Assembly (NCBI GenBank): GCA_035578175.1
Contig: JAQMRL010000001.1
Span: forward strand, 430,107,545 to 430,171,544
Length of the DNA stretch: 64,000 nt
Direction: 5' to 3'
Origin: Catonia carolina
Taxonomy: Eukaryota; Arthropoda; Insecta; Hemiptera; Achilidae
The notes under the pieces are model-generated. The model ran no database searches, was not told the DNA's origin, and worked only from the letters and a program-made list of their open reading frames with translations. Below, one piece after another: positions 23,013-35,002 of this stretch. The stretch's first letter is position 1. Every line of letters starts with the position of its first letter. The translations under genes were made by a program, and so were the position numbers.

Positions 23013-23998
23013 TTAAAGTAAAATTTTTTACCGCCCGTTAAATGAACTATCACATACGGAAATAATTGTGCAGCTCTTTGTAAAGTACCGTAATGTAAAT
23101 TAAAGACAAAAAAACTTTTTACTTTAAGGTAAGAATAGATCTTAACGTTATAAAGTTGTTAAAAGAATTCTATGAAATAATTTTAGCTCTGTGATTAATG
23201 TTATTAGTGTTCCATTTTTTACTTATTAAAGTAAAACTTTTCAACGCTTGATCATTAGTAACCTGAATAAAATTATGTTTCATTAAAAATGTTTTAATAA
23301 AAATTATGTTTCGATCATTGTTAACAAGTTATTGTTAAGTTACTTGCAAAATTAATGTATTGTTCTATACATTATTTTATTGATTTATATTTAGTATTAG
23401 CAATATTTCTCTTATTTCCCTTCACGGTAAACTAAACTAAAATCGTTTAACTTCTCACACAAGTCGAAAGCAAAATCATCAAATTCAGTTAGCGAAATTA
23501 TCCAAAAATTAAATTTTTTACTGTGAAACGAATATCAAATTTCATAAATATATTTTCAAAAAAATAATTTAAATTAGCATTTTAAAGTGTTTTTGTACAA
23601 ATAATAAGTTTTAAAGATTTATCAAAGGAAAACTTTAGTGGGATCCTGGAAAGTAGACCGGGAGGCCATCTTGTTTACTTGGCATCTCAACACGAGTCTG
23701 TACCAAACGATCGTTACCAGCCATTTATATTTTCTCTTTAAAAGCATTTATTAAATTTTATGAGTATTTTAAAATTACGATTCAGACACGAATTTCAGAG
23801 AATTTTTAATGAATAATAGTCGATGTATCAATTCCAAAGAGTTCAGTAATCTTAAGTTATTGTTAGGTCATGATTTGTCTACACCTACCGACACAAGGCA
23901 AACCCGAATATACTTTTGATATCATAATAATATTTTTTTTTTTGTAAAACAAATTTCACCGGATGGCGACATTAAGTGGCTAACCTTATTAGTTTGGT

Positions 23999-24014
23999 GG
24001 CCCTGAAAAGGGCC
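23999..24014 (-). terminator. Histone-mRNA-type 3' stem-loop
   Basis: The minus strand reads AAACGGCCCTTTTCAGGGCC-ACCA, a perfect match to the histone 3'-end consensus including the ACCA flank where cleavage occurs in histone mRNAs. No histone gene is nearby. Confidence 0.78.
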
Positions 24015-24389
24015 GTTTAAGCGGTGGTCGTCTTGGAGAGGGGTCGGTCGAGGAGCTGGGCGACACGGCGTGTCGTCATCCAGCGGAGACGTCATCTCCT
24101 TCCCTGGCAGTAGTGCGCCGATGGCTGCTTCGTCGGGTCCGTTGGGCGTAAGGCTCGGTCGAGAGACTGCTGTGGGCATCGCTTGCGTCAGCGGGCGATG
24201 ACGGTCCGGTCGACGGCTTACGATGACGGGTCGGCGAGCGGAAGCATCATCTTCTCTCTTGCGGGGTCGTCGATTAGTCTCGCTGGAGTCCAGCAGCCGT
24301 GTGCCGTGGTGGATGTCTTGTCGATGCTGTCAGGTGGAAGTGAATCCCTCGGTGTCTTGATCGGAATTGAAACTCTGCTCAGAGTAGCG

Positions 24390-24403
24390 CTATATATTTA
24401 TAG
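24390..24403 (-). promoter_or_regulatory. TATA box of solo LTR B
   Basis: CTATAAATATATAG on the minus strand, followed about 30 bp on by CTCTGAGCAGAG, a plausible start-site region. Confidence 0.6.
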
Positions 24404-24903
24404 CTGTGGTAGAGAGCGGCTACTGGCCTGGCCTTGATGACAAGGCCTTTGCGGTGCGCAGCCGAAAGGTTTGTCGCTATGCCGTCAAAGGCCGGGAGAA
24501 CTATTGAAGCCGGAAACACGTAAATGATTAATTAGAAGGGGTGGCGGTGACACAAAAATAGATTTTTAAAAATATACATTTATAATATAATTTAAAAATG
24601 TATTTTAAGAGATTTTGAAAATTTAAATATTACCTAATTTCTAAAGACTGATTGATAAGAATTTACCAGTGAGATCCCGGACTGGTGACCGCGAGGCCAT
24701 CTTGTTTACTCAGTATCTCATTACGAGACAATAAAGAATGTTCGGTACATACCAACCATAATATATATTGTTTTTCTACCGAATAAAAAGATTTTAATAA
24801 ATTTGTTTCAGTAGTATATTTAAACACGTATTACAAGAGATTCTTTAAAAATAAATCACTAATATAATTTTTAAGATTGTTCAAAAAAATTCAATGTTGA
24901 GAT

Positions 24904-25213
24904 CCCATTGCCTTCCTCGCTGAACGAAAAAGTACGCTTATCAGCATGCCGGGCTCTCAAAAAGCACATATTTTCCACTTTGAAAATGACACCTTCACTT
25001 CATTCACTACAGGGTTTTGCTGTATAATGACATTCATTACTTTCAGAGGAGATAACTCTGATTAGTGTCTTTTACACCTCTACCTCTTCTGTTCTTATAT
25101 GATTCAGTCATTTAATTGGCTGATCATGTGATAAGAAACAGAACTATTTATTTTAGCCCTGCAACGAACAGATTGAGTGTAAATAATTTAACACTCCATC
25201 TGTCTGTTATGGG
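24904..25213 (-). mobile_element. SINE with AAC-type tail, copy 2, 3'-truncated
   Basis: Matches the family at 5,517 from its 5' end (25,213) to the GAGGAAGGCAATGG block. The 3' quarter and tail are absent. Confidence 0.7.
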
Positions 25214-25219
25214 TGACGG

Positions 25220-25810
25220 GTTCAAGAAGCGGTAACCTCGTCTCAAAATTGACGATTGCCGGCTGTAGGGTTAACATGCAGAATATAGAACCATCTCGAG
25301 TCATCTCTATCCTTCTGTTTTGTTCGGGTGTTTTATCGTTATCTTCAAGTACTATTTATTGTACCTAAATACTGATACTTGCTAACTCTCAATTGCCGTA
25401 TTGTTGAGCAGCAATTGCCTTAATATAAATTTTGGTCTTTTACGAACCCCCATGTATTCGGTATTTTTTATATTTATTCTCAGGTAGCTTTCCTCACTAT
25501 ACGTATTGAGTCGCTCCAGCATCATTTGTGAGTCTACATTACTCACTAACGTTTAATCCATCCCATTGAATGGTTTTATAATCTATTTCAGTCATAATAG
25601 TTTAACGACTTGATATTCTGCAACTGTCTATATTTTTGACTTCTAATCACGGGTTCAAAGTACTCCGATTTCCTTTTTTTAAATGATACTAATAATTTCA
25701 ATGCTCTTATTCAAACGATGGAGTAGCTATCTCATAGTAGCACACTTATTTCTATTCAACAGTCCCTATTATACACCTATTAATAATTATGACAGTAATG
25801 GATAATTTGT
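25220..25810. other. Unassigned spacer
   Basis: I see no gene or clear repeat. Confidence 0.35.
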
Positions 25811-26064
25811 GCCCATAACGGGCAGGTGAAGTGTTAAATTATTTGCACTCAATCTGCTAGTTCCAAGGGTACAAAAATAGTTCTGTTTTTTATCACATGG
25901 TCAGCCATGTGACATGACATAGTCATGTTTTCTATGACTAAAGGATTTAAGTACAGAAAAGTTAAAGGTGTAAAATAAACCTGTCTGAATTTTCTCCTCT
26001 GTAAGTATTGAATTTGATTATACAGCTAGACCTTGTTGTGAATGATGAAGTGAAGGTGTCATTT

Positions 26065-26717
26065 CGAGGGGTTAATGTCAAACAACACTATCTACAAAAA
26101 CCTAATTTTGTAGGAGAGCCTTCACCATTTATTTACTATTTACCATTGTTGTTGTTGGTTTTTAGGTCAACAGCCGGAAGGCTGGTTTGAACCTCTAGAG
26201 GTTTTACCAAGTAAAAACGAGGAGTGAGGTGGTTTACCATTACCTTCCTCACCAAGTTGAAAGAGTATGATTATCAGCATGCCGGCCCTCCGAAAAGCAC
26301 CTACTTTCCACCCTGCAAATGACACCTTCACTTCATTCATCACAGGGTCTGGCTGTATAGTGAAATTCATTACTCTCAGGTGAGATAACTGTGAGTAGTG
26401 TGTTTTACACCTCTACCTCTTCTGTTCTTAAATAGTTCAGTTATAATATTGGCTGACTATATGATAAGAAACAGATCTATTTTTTGTAGCACTGGAACCA
26501 ACAGATCGAGTGCAATTAATTTAACACTCCATCTGCCCTTATGGGCACATTTACCATTAAGAAATAAATTAAATTACACTAAATTTATAGTTGACTACAA
26601 GTGTAAATAACTGAGATAATAGGAAGACAATCAGTTAAGAAGTAGTTTTTTCGCTGTCCTGAAAAATTTAAAAAAAATTGGTTTTTGTAGATAGTGTTGT
26701 TTGACATTAACCCCTCG
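26065..26717. mobile_element. Small TIR transposon (38-bp ends, ATTT duplication)
   Basis: Perfect 38-bp inverted ends (26065-26102 and 26680-26717) starting CGAGGGGTTAATGTC, flanked by ATTT (26061-26064 and 26718-26721). Without the nested SINE it is only about 240 bp, so it is a MITE. The 4-bp duplication is known in a few DNA transposon superfamilies, but the ends do not let me choose one. Confidence 0.8.
26148..26548 (-). mobile_element. SINE with AAC-type tail, copy 4, nested
   Basis: Full-length, about 401 bp, with its (AAC)n tail seen as GTTGTTGTTG at 26,148. A perfect 10-bp duplication ATTTACCATT flanks it (26138-26147 and 26549-26558). It is the youngest layer of this nest. Confidence 0.9.
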
Positions 26718-26888
26718 ATTTGTAGGTTGGAAAGTAGGTGCTTTACGGAGGGCCTGGAATACTGATAAGCATACTCTGTCAACTCAGTAAGGAAGGCACT
26801 AGTAAACCACCTCATTCCTTGTTTTTACTTAGTAAAACCTCTAGAGGTTCAAATCAGTCTTTCGGCTGTTGATCAAAACAACAATAAT

Positions 26889-27854
26889 TAAGATAGTGAT
26901 AGATAATTAGTAATTTGTTTGGATGTAACAAAATAAATGGAATAGGACATGAATTAAAGACAGCCGCCGGCATGATATAAAACCTTGGCGACACTGCGGA
27001 ACATCTTTTTTATGACTCATTTTGTTTACGACTGTAGATCCGATCTCTATCCGCACTAAAATCTGACAATTGTAATAGGGGTTAAGTTAATGTAAATAAT
27101 TATCATTTTAAAACAGAACTACTGTACTGGTTTTATTGTGTAATAAATGCAATTTTACTGAAATAAAATTTTCTTCATTGTAATTATTTGTATTTGTTGC
27201 CAAATAGGGTACTAGTAAATAATAAGTGAACTTTAAATATAAGTATTAAATCTGGGTCATCCCAATAAATATCGTCTAAATCTTGACCTCACACTCCTGT
27301 CTTAAAACCCTTTCACATTAATAATCGCACTATCCCGCATCTACCGGCAGTATACGTATACTACACTAAAGGTTTTGTTGCCAATAAGTCAACATATAAT
27401 ATTCGCAATAGATAACATATAGCGTGTTTAGAAGTAAGACCACTGTAAAAGGTATGAGTCTGTTCAAATATTACAATTGAAATAAAACGGGTATAAGAAC
27501 TGAATGCATTCTACTTAGTTAGCAAAGATGCTATATTTGAAAAGCGTTAAGGACTATAATAGACTGAAGGATATAGGCCTACGGCAAGAATTAGATGCCA
27601 GTTCTGTAAAGGGAACAGTTAAAGGATACCGTTGGAAGTGGACCGATCATCAAAATCAAAAATCGATCAACAAAGAATGTTTCCTAGTATCAAAATAAAA
27701 TTAGTTTTTGTTTTCTTATTGTTATACAATAATACAGATTTGTATAAAACAATCAAAATATTAGAAATAATTTGTAAATCAGTAAGTTTTAGTTTAATGT
27801 CTGGCTGTTCTGGACAAGATATAGTACATATTTCATATTGGGCGATTATTCGAA
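26889..27854. other. AT-rich spacer
   Basis: I see no gene. The open frame starting at 27,632 owes its N-terminal half to AT-rich non-coding DNA; only its C-terminal part (from about 27,855) is a transposase remnant. Confidence 0.4.
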
Positions 27855-28450
27855 AGTTCATGTGTTTTTGGCATCACTTACAACAAAGTTACGGCTCATT
27901 TTTCCTTCCTGAACAAACAATAACCGGATTAATTTTTTTGAATATTGTAACACAATGGCTTCTTTCACGGTTAGTACAATATTTTATAATGCAATTGAAC
28001 GTCATACTTCCTTATTACTGCTTGGATGTTAGGGCTGAACGTCAACATTTTCTACCAAACAGATGGATTGGTCGTGTGGGTCCCGATAATGATGCTTTCT
28101 TGAACTGACCTTCTTAACCCACCCGATGTCAACCTCAATGTTTTTTCTTTTGGAGATTTTCAAGGATAAAGTATGTACACCACTTTTGTCTGAAAGCATA
28201 CCTGAACAACTCCAGTAACATATCTTTGTAACTATTGAATCGATCGACTAAAACATTCTTATACAATTTTGTCAAGAGCTTGGTTACAGACTTGATGTTT
28301 ATCGTGTCACAAGGGGTACTCACACTGAAAATTTGTGATACTAAGCGTCGGAGATCAAATTTTTGAGTTTTTCTTTCATTGTAACCACAGTCAATATTGG
28401 TATGATAAATAAATTCAGAGTTATGTATATTTAAAATCGTGAACATCATT
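27855..28450 (+). pseudogene. mariner-like transposase C-terminal remnant
   Basis: Encodes PEQTITGLIFLNIVTQWLL and then PNRWIGRVGPDND, characteristic of a Tc1/mariner-type transposase near its catalytic core. Past a stop at 28,108 the similarity continues in other frames (a SPDLTP-like block is lost; a tail resembling DYRLDVCRVT is at about 28,290). The catalytic residues are not intact and no inverted ends are seen. Confidence 0.6.
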
Positions 28451-28629
28451 TACGGTAACTCTGTATATTATTTTATGTAGCAATAAAGCTTATTTAATTA
28501 TTTCCTTTTTGGAAGTCCATTGGTGTGGCTGCAATTACTCTTTTATTTTTATTATTCTCAATTTAAATATTTAATTATGCCAAAACATGGAAACTTTTGT
28601 TGTAATACTTATTTAGTTATACTATTATA

Positions 28630-29224
28630 CTTCTTTTTCTTCTGACTTTCAAGGATTAGGCTTCTCTGCCTTTTCCGAACCTCTCAAATCTGTCAATCTC
28701 TTTTTCAGGCGTCCTCGTTCTCTCTTTCCCTCCGGTTTATAGCTTAGTGTTTGTTTAGGTATCCTATCCTCCCTCATTCTGTTCACATGCTCCAACCACT
28801 GCATTCTGTTCTGAGATACCTTGTTGTTTATAGAGAAGATGTTGAGTCCTTTCCTTACCTCGGTATTCCTGTAACGATCTTCTCTACTACATCTATGCGT
28901 ATGTCGAAGAAATTTCATTTCAGATGCTTGTAATCTACTCTCCTCTCGCTTTGATAGCATCTAAGTTTCACTGCCATAGAATAGGATCGGCACTACTATT
29001 GTTTTATAAAATCTCACCCTCGTGTTTTTGCTGGTGCAATTTTTTAAGGTTCAGTGGATAGCTCCGCACATTTGCATCTTATTGTAAGTATGTTTATCCT
29101 GCTGGTTTGTAATGTTGCAACCTAGATACTGAAAGTGGGATATCTGTTCCAAAATATTATTATCTATAACAATTTTACTTCTGACTGGCTCCTTCCCCCT
29201 GAATACCATTACCTCTGTCTAATA
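28630..29224 (-). pseudogene. RTE-like LINE, RT C-terminal remnant
   Basis: The minus strand reads FQYLGCNIT, VPILFYGSET, a stop, EMKFLRHTHRCSREDR, NRMQWLEHVNRM, IPKQTLSYKPEGKRERGR and a GAA-rich tail at about 28,632. This is the C-terminal third of a non-LTR reverse transcriptase with in-frame stops, same family as the fragment at 11,348. The catalytic YADD region lies beyond the truncated 5' end. Confidence 0.72.
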
Positions 29225-30229
29225 TACTTAATATACTAATATAATAATAATAATAATAATAATAATATACTATATACTTAATAATATATTACAAATTCTT
29301 AATAATAATAGGCTAGTATACTAATATAATACTTGTGATGTTTGCGAATTGAAGGTAGATAGCAACTACTGTGAGTATTATTACAAGGAATAATACTTGG
29401 AAAATTGGGTGCGGAAAGAAAAATAATCTTGTGATTCATATAATCTTAGAAATTCTTAGTTCATGACTACAACACAGCTATTCAGGGCGGAAGCCAACAA
29501 AATAATAATAGCTAATATGGTTACCAACATACGAACGGAGAAGATTTATAAGAAAATAAGGTGATCACGATCTGCAATTCTAAGAATTAATTATGAGTAA
29601 GCAATTGAGTATTGGCATTTTATAGTTCTATACAGATTTAATTTCATGTTATCAGTATTAGGTAAACAAACTTCGTATAAGTTTGTCTAGCAAACAAACT
29701 TTGTTCCTGAAACATTTAAAAACAAAATATTCTTTATAAAGTAACTTTCTGTTCGTGGTTATGAATAACATAGACAAAAATACCGCATCCCAATTGCATA
29801 TATAAAATTTATTTACATATAGTATATTTTGAAATGTTAAAACTTTTAGTTCTATGTGTTTAAAATTCAAAATGTTCTCTTGTATGCTTACTCCATTACT
29901 AATCTTATGATACAATATAATGACTATTCTTGGTTTGTATTTCTCTTATATTTATTTCTATTCACATTTACTTTAATATAGGACATACAGAGGGTAAATT
30001 AAGAAAATTTAACATTATTGTAAAACAATTTCAACATTTTAGGGCTAAGGAAATGTCATCAATGTATTAAAATCCGTCCATATATAAAATTTTAATAACA
30101 AATTTTTAAATTTTGTTAAGGAAGAAGTTAAACTAAATGTTAATTTAGTAACTTACTTTAAAAATGTTGGCCATAATATTTCTATGTATTAACATGTGTG
30201 AATAAACTCAGTTTTATTATTATTATTTT
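29225..30229. other. AT-rich spacer with AAT microsatellite
   Basis: An (AAT)n tract lies at about 29,240-29,270. I recognise nothing else. Confidence 0.4.
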
Positions 30230-30949
30230 TCTACACTAATATAATAAAGAAGAAACGTTTGTTTGTTTGTATGAGGTAATCTCAGAAACTACTGAAGTGA
30301 TTTAAAAAAATCTTTCATTGTTGCACAGCTTAGAGCTTTCTGATCAATATAGGCTATTTTTCAACTTTAAGTAACTTTAATTAAGTGAGTTAAGCAACTT
30401 AAACTGTGAAGATGTCGCATGTTTTAGTTTATCGGTTGCATAGCACCTTTTATTTTTTCTAAGTCCTCTGGATGGTGTATTTTTTGAGCTAGAAACACGA
30501 TTCAACTTTTATATTTCATAGAAAAAACGTGAAGAATAACATTCTATTCCAAAAACATTAAAAATTCGGAAATTTTAAATTTTTTTATTTTTGTATTGTA
30601 TTTCATATATTTCCAATTACTCTGCGTACGCACCCACGTATTACTGTATTTTATCTCAGCCATCAACCGTCTCTTTCTTTTCCATTGGTTCTATGCATTC
30701 TATTCAATTCTATTAAGTTGCAGGGACAAACATTTAAAACGGTGGGCATCGATTTCAGATCCTTCCTTCATAGACAACTTTATGTCGGACTTTCTAGAGC
30801 TGGAAGTGGAGAAAACCAATTTATTTTGCTGCCACAGGGCAACGAAACTACAAATATTGTATACAGAGAGGTTTTATTGTATAAACAGGTTTTAAAATAA
30901 TTTAATGAGGCCTAAATTAGCTGCTGTAAAGCGAAGCGAGGGTTGCTAG
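30230..30949 (+). mobile_element. Short Helitron with helicase tail
   Basis: Starts TC-TACACTAATATAATAAAG, the usual form of insect Helitron 5' ends, and ends GCGAAGCGAGGGTTG-CTAG followed by T. There are no inverted ends and no target duplication, as expected. The 720-bp element keeps the last part of the RepHel helicase (30,719-30,900) but lacks the Rep domain and most helicase motifs, so it is non-autonomous. Confidence 0.78.
30719..30900 (+). pseudogene. Helitron helicase (PIF1-type) C-terminal fragment
   Basis: Reads GQTFKTVGID, RQLYVGLSRAGSGEN and NIVYREVLL. The QLYVGLSR block is motif VI of PIF1-like helicases, and VYREVLL is a usual Helitron C-terminus. The fragment has no start codon of its own and stops 46 bp before the Helitron 3' end. 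Confidence 0.75.
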
Positions 30950-31978
30950 TTTATCATAAAAACGGTGAAAACTTGTGATAAAATATTTAATGTAAATGAT
31001 ATTACTTACTTTACTTATTAAAATGTAGAGTGCAGGTTATTTACCTTGCACTGTTAAAAGTTGAAAAGATGGTGTTAAAGTGCTTGTTTTTTGCTTAACA
31101 GAAATTATTCTTTTTCCAAAGTCATTAGTCCTCGACAAAATTCTACTAGAAAGAACTATATAAAAAAACCTACAACGACCGGTGTTGTCAATTTCATTAA
31201 AAACGTATCCGCTTTAGCTTTGTCAGTTAAAATGAAAACTTAATAACAGCCAAGGGCGTATAGGACACTCGATAGTAAAAACAAAGCCTATTTAAGTTTT
31301 TATACGGACTCTGTCAAACATCAACCATCTGAAACACAAACACCGCGTGTAAAGTACTTGCTTGTGTGACCAGCACACAACAAATAAATATTCTATTTTT
31401 TGTGAAACATCATCTATCTGAACAGAAATGACTTTCCTGAATAAGGCAAAGCCTGTTCTCAGTATCATGGATTTATTTATTAAGGTAAGCAATGAATTTC
31501 ATAATTTCAACTAATTCAATAAAGTAACTATAAATGATACAAAAAATACAACTTTCATCTAGTACCGTGTCATGCTTAAACTAAATTGTTCAAAATCGAT
31601 ATTTTTCAAGCAATTAAAAATAATCACTTGAATAGTACTTTGACATAATAATAAAATTAAACAATGTTGTAATAAAATTATCTTAACATAACTGCATTAA
31701 CTATAAAACTACATTGTTCTTGATAGAATATAATTAAGTTCACCACAGAAGTGCACTAGCGTACCCACTGGCTATTTTTGTAATTATGGATGTGGATTGT
31801 TTTGAGAATAAGTTCAGAATTTCTTTGAGCATTTTTATTGAATATGGATCGTTTTGATGCATTTTTCTATTTACACTATGTTAATGTCATTGAAAACTTG
31901 TAAAAAAGAACAGAAACAAAAAAAGACATTTTTATTGGAAGTGGTTGCTTTTGATACAAGATCCCTCGTATAAAGTAT
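30950..31978. other. Unassigned AT-rich DNA
   Basis: I see no gene or repeat limit. Confidence 0.35.
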
Positions 31979-32366
31979 GCCCGTAACAGGCAGATGGATT
32001 GTTAAATTATTTGCACTCGATCTGCTAGTCCCAGGGCTACAAATAATAGTTCTGTCTCTTATCACATGGTCAGCCAATATATGACTGAAGCATTTAATAA
32101 CAGAAGAGGTAGAGCTGTTAAAGACACTAATCACAGTTATCTCCTCTGAAAGTAATAATTTTATTATACAGCCAGATCCTGTGGTGAATGAATTGAAGGT
32201 ATCATTTACAGAGTAGAAAGTAGATGCTTTTCGGAGGGCCTGACATGATGATAAGCATACTTTCCACTCAATGGGAAAGGGAATGGTAAACCATCTCACT
32301 CCTAATTTTCACTCAGTAAAGCCTCTAGAGGTTCAAACCAGCTTTTCGGCTGGATGCCTAAACAAC
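31979..32366 (+). mobile_element. SINE with AAC-type tail, copy 5
   Basis: Near full length, GCCCGTAACAGGCAG to GCCTAAACAACA. No clear flanking duplication. Confidence 0.72.
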
Positions 32367-32390
32367 ATAGGTACTATATGAAGTAACATA

Positions 32391-32480
32391 GTAAATACGG
32401 TTGTTCTTCCACAAACCCTATATGCAGAGGAGACGCTGACCCTGTGTAGGAAGGGACACTTAAGAACAATTAAATAAAAT
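32391..32480 (+). pseudogene. Possible LINE reverse transcriptase scrap
   Basis: Reads VLPQTLYAEETLTLCRKGHL, similar in pattern to the LYGSETW region after the RT core in RTE-like LINEs. The downstream 500 bp is broken. Weak. Confidence 0.35.
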
Positions 32481-33224
32481 ATACAGAAGATCCCAAGTAC
32501 AGAAGAAAATACACAGAAGATATACAAGTTATTCCTAGATCTGTCTTTGATCTAATAAGCAAAATCCATAAAAAGAGGTCGAATGAAATGATTGACGAAC
32601 TATTGGGAAACCTTGTTCGCCAAATTAAAGAAAAGAAAAGAAAAGGAGAAGGATTGTCATCTGATGAGATTGCGTGACAAAGAGAATGAGACTTATAAAC
32701 TAATTAAATACCAAGAGGAACTAAAACAAGAGAAAATGGATCAAAGAAATTGAAGCAGACTTAGAAGCTATGAATATTTCAAGGGAAAACAATGAGTATA
32801 AAGACTTTTATAGAAACAAATAAAAATCTTTTGCGAACGTTCCGGTTACAAAGTGTAAGAGTTGGGCAGGTCTGGACGGAAAAACGAAAACAGGCTTTTA
32901 GTATTAAAATGAAGGAATTTCATGCCCAAAGAAAGCAGCTCAGGAACCCAACTAAAAAGCGAAGAAATTGACTACGTAACAAGTGCGCTCTCAATGGGCT
33001 AGTCAAATTAAAAAAAGTAATATAGGTACTAAAAAATATTCCGTTAAAATATGACTAATAAGCTACTATGCTTTAAAAAATCCTACCATCTTTGCTTGTT
33101 CTAAATGTAACAGACTGTATAGGCCTACATAAATGAAGTCTTAAAAAATAATGGGTTTAAAACATGTTGTCCAATAATATAAGATTAAATTTTAGTAAGT
33201 GTAGGCGAAACGTGAAAGTGTAAC

Positions 33225-33799
33225 AATAATACGGAAAATCAGTATTGATACTAAACTAACCGATGTTGAAAATAAAAGTTGTAGGTTTTCTAATTTTCTT
33301 TTGTCGTTAAAGGCATATCTTAAAAATTTCAATTTCTTCATTTTTTTATTATAAAAATACAAAAATTCACTAATTGATGATAAACTTAGTGTTATAAAAA
33401 AAAATGTTTGAAATAAAAGTTGCAGGGTTTTTAATTTTCTAAAACTTAAATTATATACGCTTTTACACTAAAATGTACTCGTATATTAAGGCCACAATCT
33501 ATAAAAAATATAATTTTTTTACTACAATAGCTCAGGTACCCCAAGAATTTCAGCAGACATTGTGCTTACTCTATCATGTAGTGAACAAAAAAATGTAGTT
33601 AGTGAGGCAATTTAAAAAAAATCGTACGATCCATTTTTGAGGAAATTGTAAAAAAGTTAAAAATCGCTTGAATAAACTACTAATTCTGGGTGACCAATTT
33701 TGATGAAAATTTTTGCGTCAGGTTCCTTAATGTTACCTTAAGTTCAAAGTTTCAATTTTGTACAATATTCCGTTCTTAAGATATTTTATTCTCACAGTG

Positions 33800-33831
<32 letters not shown>

Positions 33832-33987
33832 GCACACGCACACACATACACACCAATCCTTAAAACATGTTTTATTTGTATCAGGGGGTGTGGAAATGTG
33901 TATTTACGGTGAAACTTTTGATTTCGAAAAATTGACACGAAAACAATTCTTTTTTCCCTTTAATATTCATACAGGGTAAGAGAAAGT
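33225..33987 (-). repeat. (TG)n-bearing repeat, minus-strand copy
   Basis: Inverted copy of the family at 2,847: the start end (ACTTTCTCTTACC) is at 33,987, a CA/TG microsatellite at about 33,799-33,851, and it is truncated at the other end. Confidence 0.65.
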
Positions 33988-34769
33988 AATAAAGTAGCCT
34001 AATACAAAAGAAATACGTGTAGAATTAACTAACAGTAGTTTTGTCGGTTGTTATTGATTCGTTATTTTAGTATTATGTTATATAAGGAAATAATTACTGC
34101 AGTACTAACCACATTTCATAAAATTGAAACTTTTAATTATTATTTTGTGTTGTTAACCTAAAAACAATACACTATTGCAAATAATAGATCGAAATGTGGT
34201 TAGGTGGTCTCATCATTTATTTGTATTTATTTGATTTTATTATTGTGCATTATTTTCTACGAGTAACATTAATATTTTTAGAAACAATAAACCGTTTAAA
34301 ATTCTTTGTTAGTACCCACTATTTTATAATTATTACCGTAATGTAATTTATGTTTCAGAATAATAATTGCTTTAATTAAATTTCATACAGATGGTAACAT
34401 TTATTATTAGTTTTTGTTCCTTGTAAACCTTAGGGACGAATAGATATGTTATAAAATATAAATCCAGTGAGATACGTTTAGCATTTTTTATAAATTATTG
34501 TTAATTTATGATAAAATATAAAATGTAATGTTGGCTATACAGTGTACTAAAAAGACAAATATATGGTGAGGAAGATAAATAAAATTAAATGGAGTTATGA
34601 ATAATAAAGAAAATAAAACGTTTCTTTCTTAGTTCTACGTTGAAAACAAAATGAAGCGTTGAAAATTTGAACGAACTGGAACCAAAGGCAGTTTGGATTT
34701 TCAAACGATCATTTAATAGCGATTTATTGCTGTTACGCATGATACTAAAAAAGGAGAGCAAATTCAAAC
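33988..34769. other. AT-rich spacer
   Basis: I see no gene. Confidence 0.35.
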
Positions 34770-35002
34770 AAATCTGGTGTGAAAACTCACACAACTTTAT
34801 CTTGCCATATTTAATCATCAATTAATGACGTAATATGAAAATCAACCTCTATTGAACTTAATACAGAAATTCACTAATTGACGGTAAAATAGGCTTTGTA
34901 GAAAAAATGGCTGAAATAAAAATTGCAGATTTTTTGTTTTCTATAACTTTGACTATATAATACACTTTAGTCGTGAAATTCATACTGAAGCCGCAATCTT
35001 AA

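Larger units (their letters stand above)
23954..24552 (-). mobile_element. Solo LTR B with histone-type 3' stem-loop
   Basis: A 599-bp GC-rich block ending CGGTGACA, with TTTCACCG as the slightly decayed inverted partner. It is flanked by the duplication CAAA (23950-23953 and 24553-24556). Same architecture as LTR A: a TATA box at 24390-24403 on the minus strand and a perfect histone-type stem-loop at 23999-24014, 45 bp from the LTR end. Most of the remaining sequence differs from A, so it is a related but distinct family. No AATAAA is visible. Confidence 0.75.
23520..24870 (+). repeat. Diverged direct duplication flanking solo LTR B
   Basis: About 23,520-23,830 and 24,560-24,870 are diverged copies. 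The clearest shared block is GAGGCCATCTTGTTTACT followed by ATCTCA and ACGAG. The solo LTR lies between them. Function unknown. Confidence 0.5.
25811..26888 (+). mobile_element. SINE with AAC-type tail, copy 3, split by a transposon
   Basis: The 5' part (25,811-26,064) and 3' part (26,718-26,888, ending AAAACAACAATAATT) are one SINE interrupted at its GTGTCATTT block. Removing the insert and one ATTT restores the normal order seen in other copies. Confidence 0.8.

Noticed and set aside
18600..24560. Histone genes suggested by the two stem-loops
   Set aside because: No histone coding sequence in any frame upstream of either stem-loop; the blocks have LTR ends with 4-bp duplications.
29460..29560. 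Possible LINE C-terminal scrap (IIIANMVTNIRTE)
   Set aside because: Too short and too degenerate to support.
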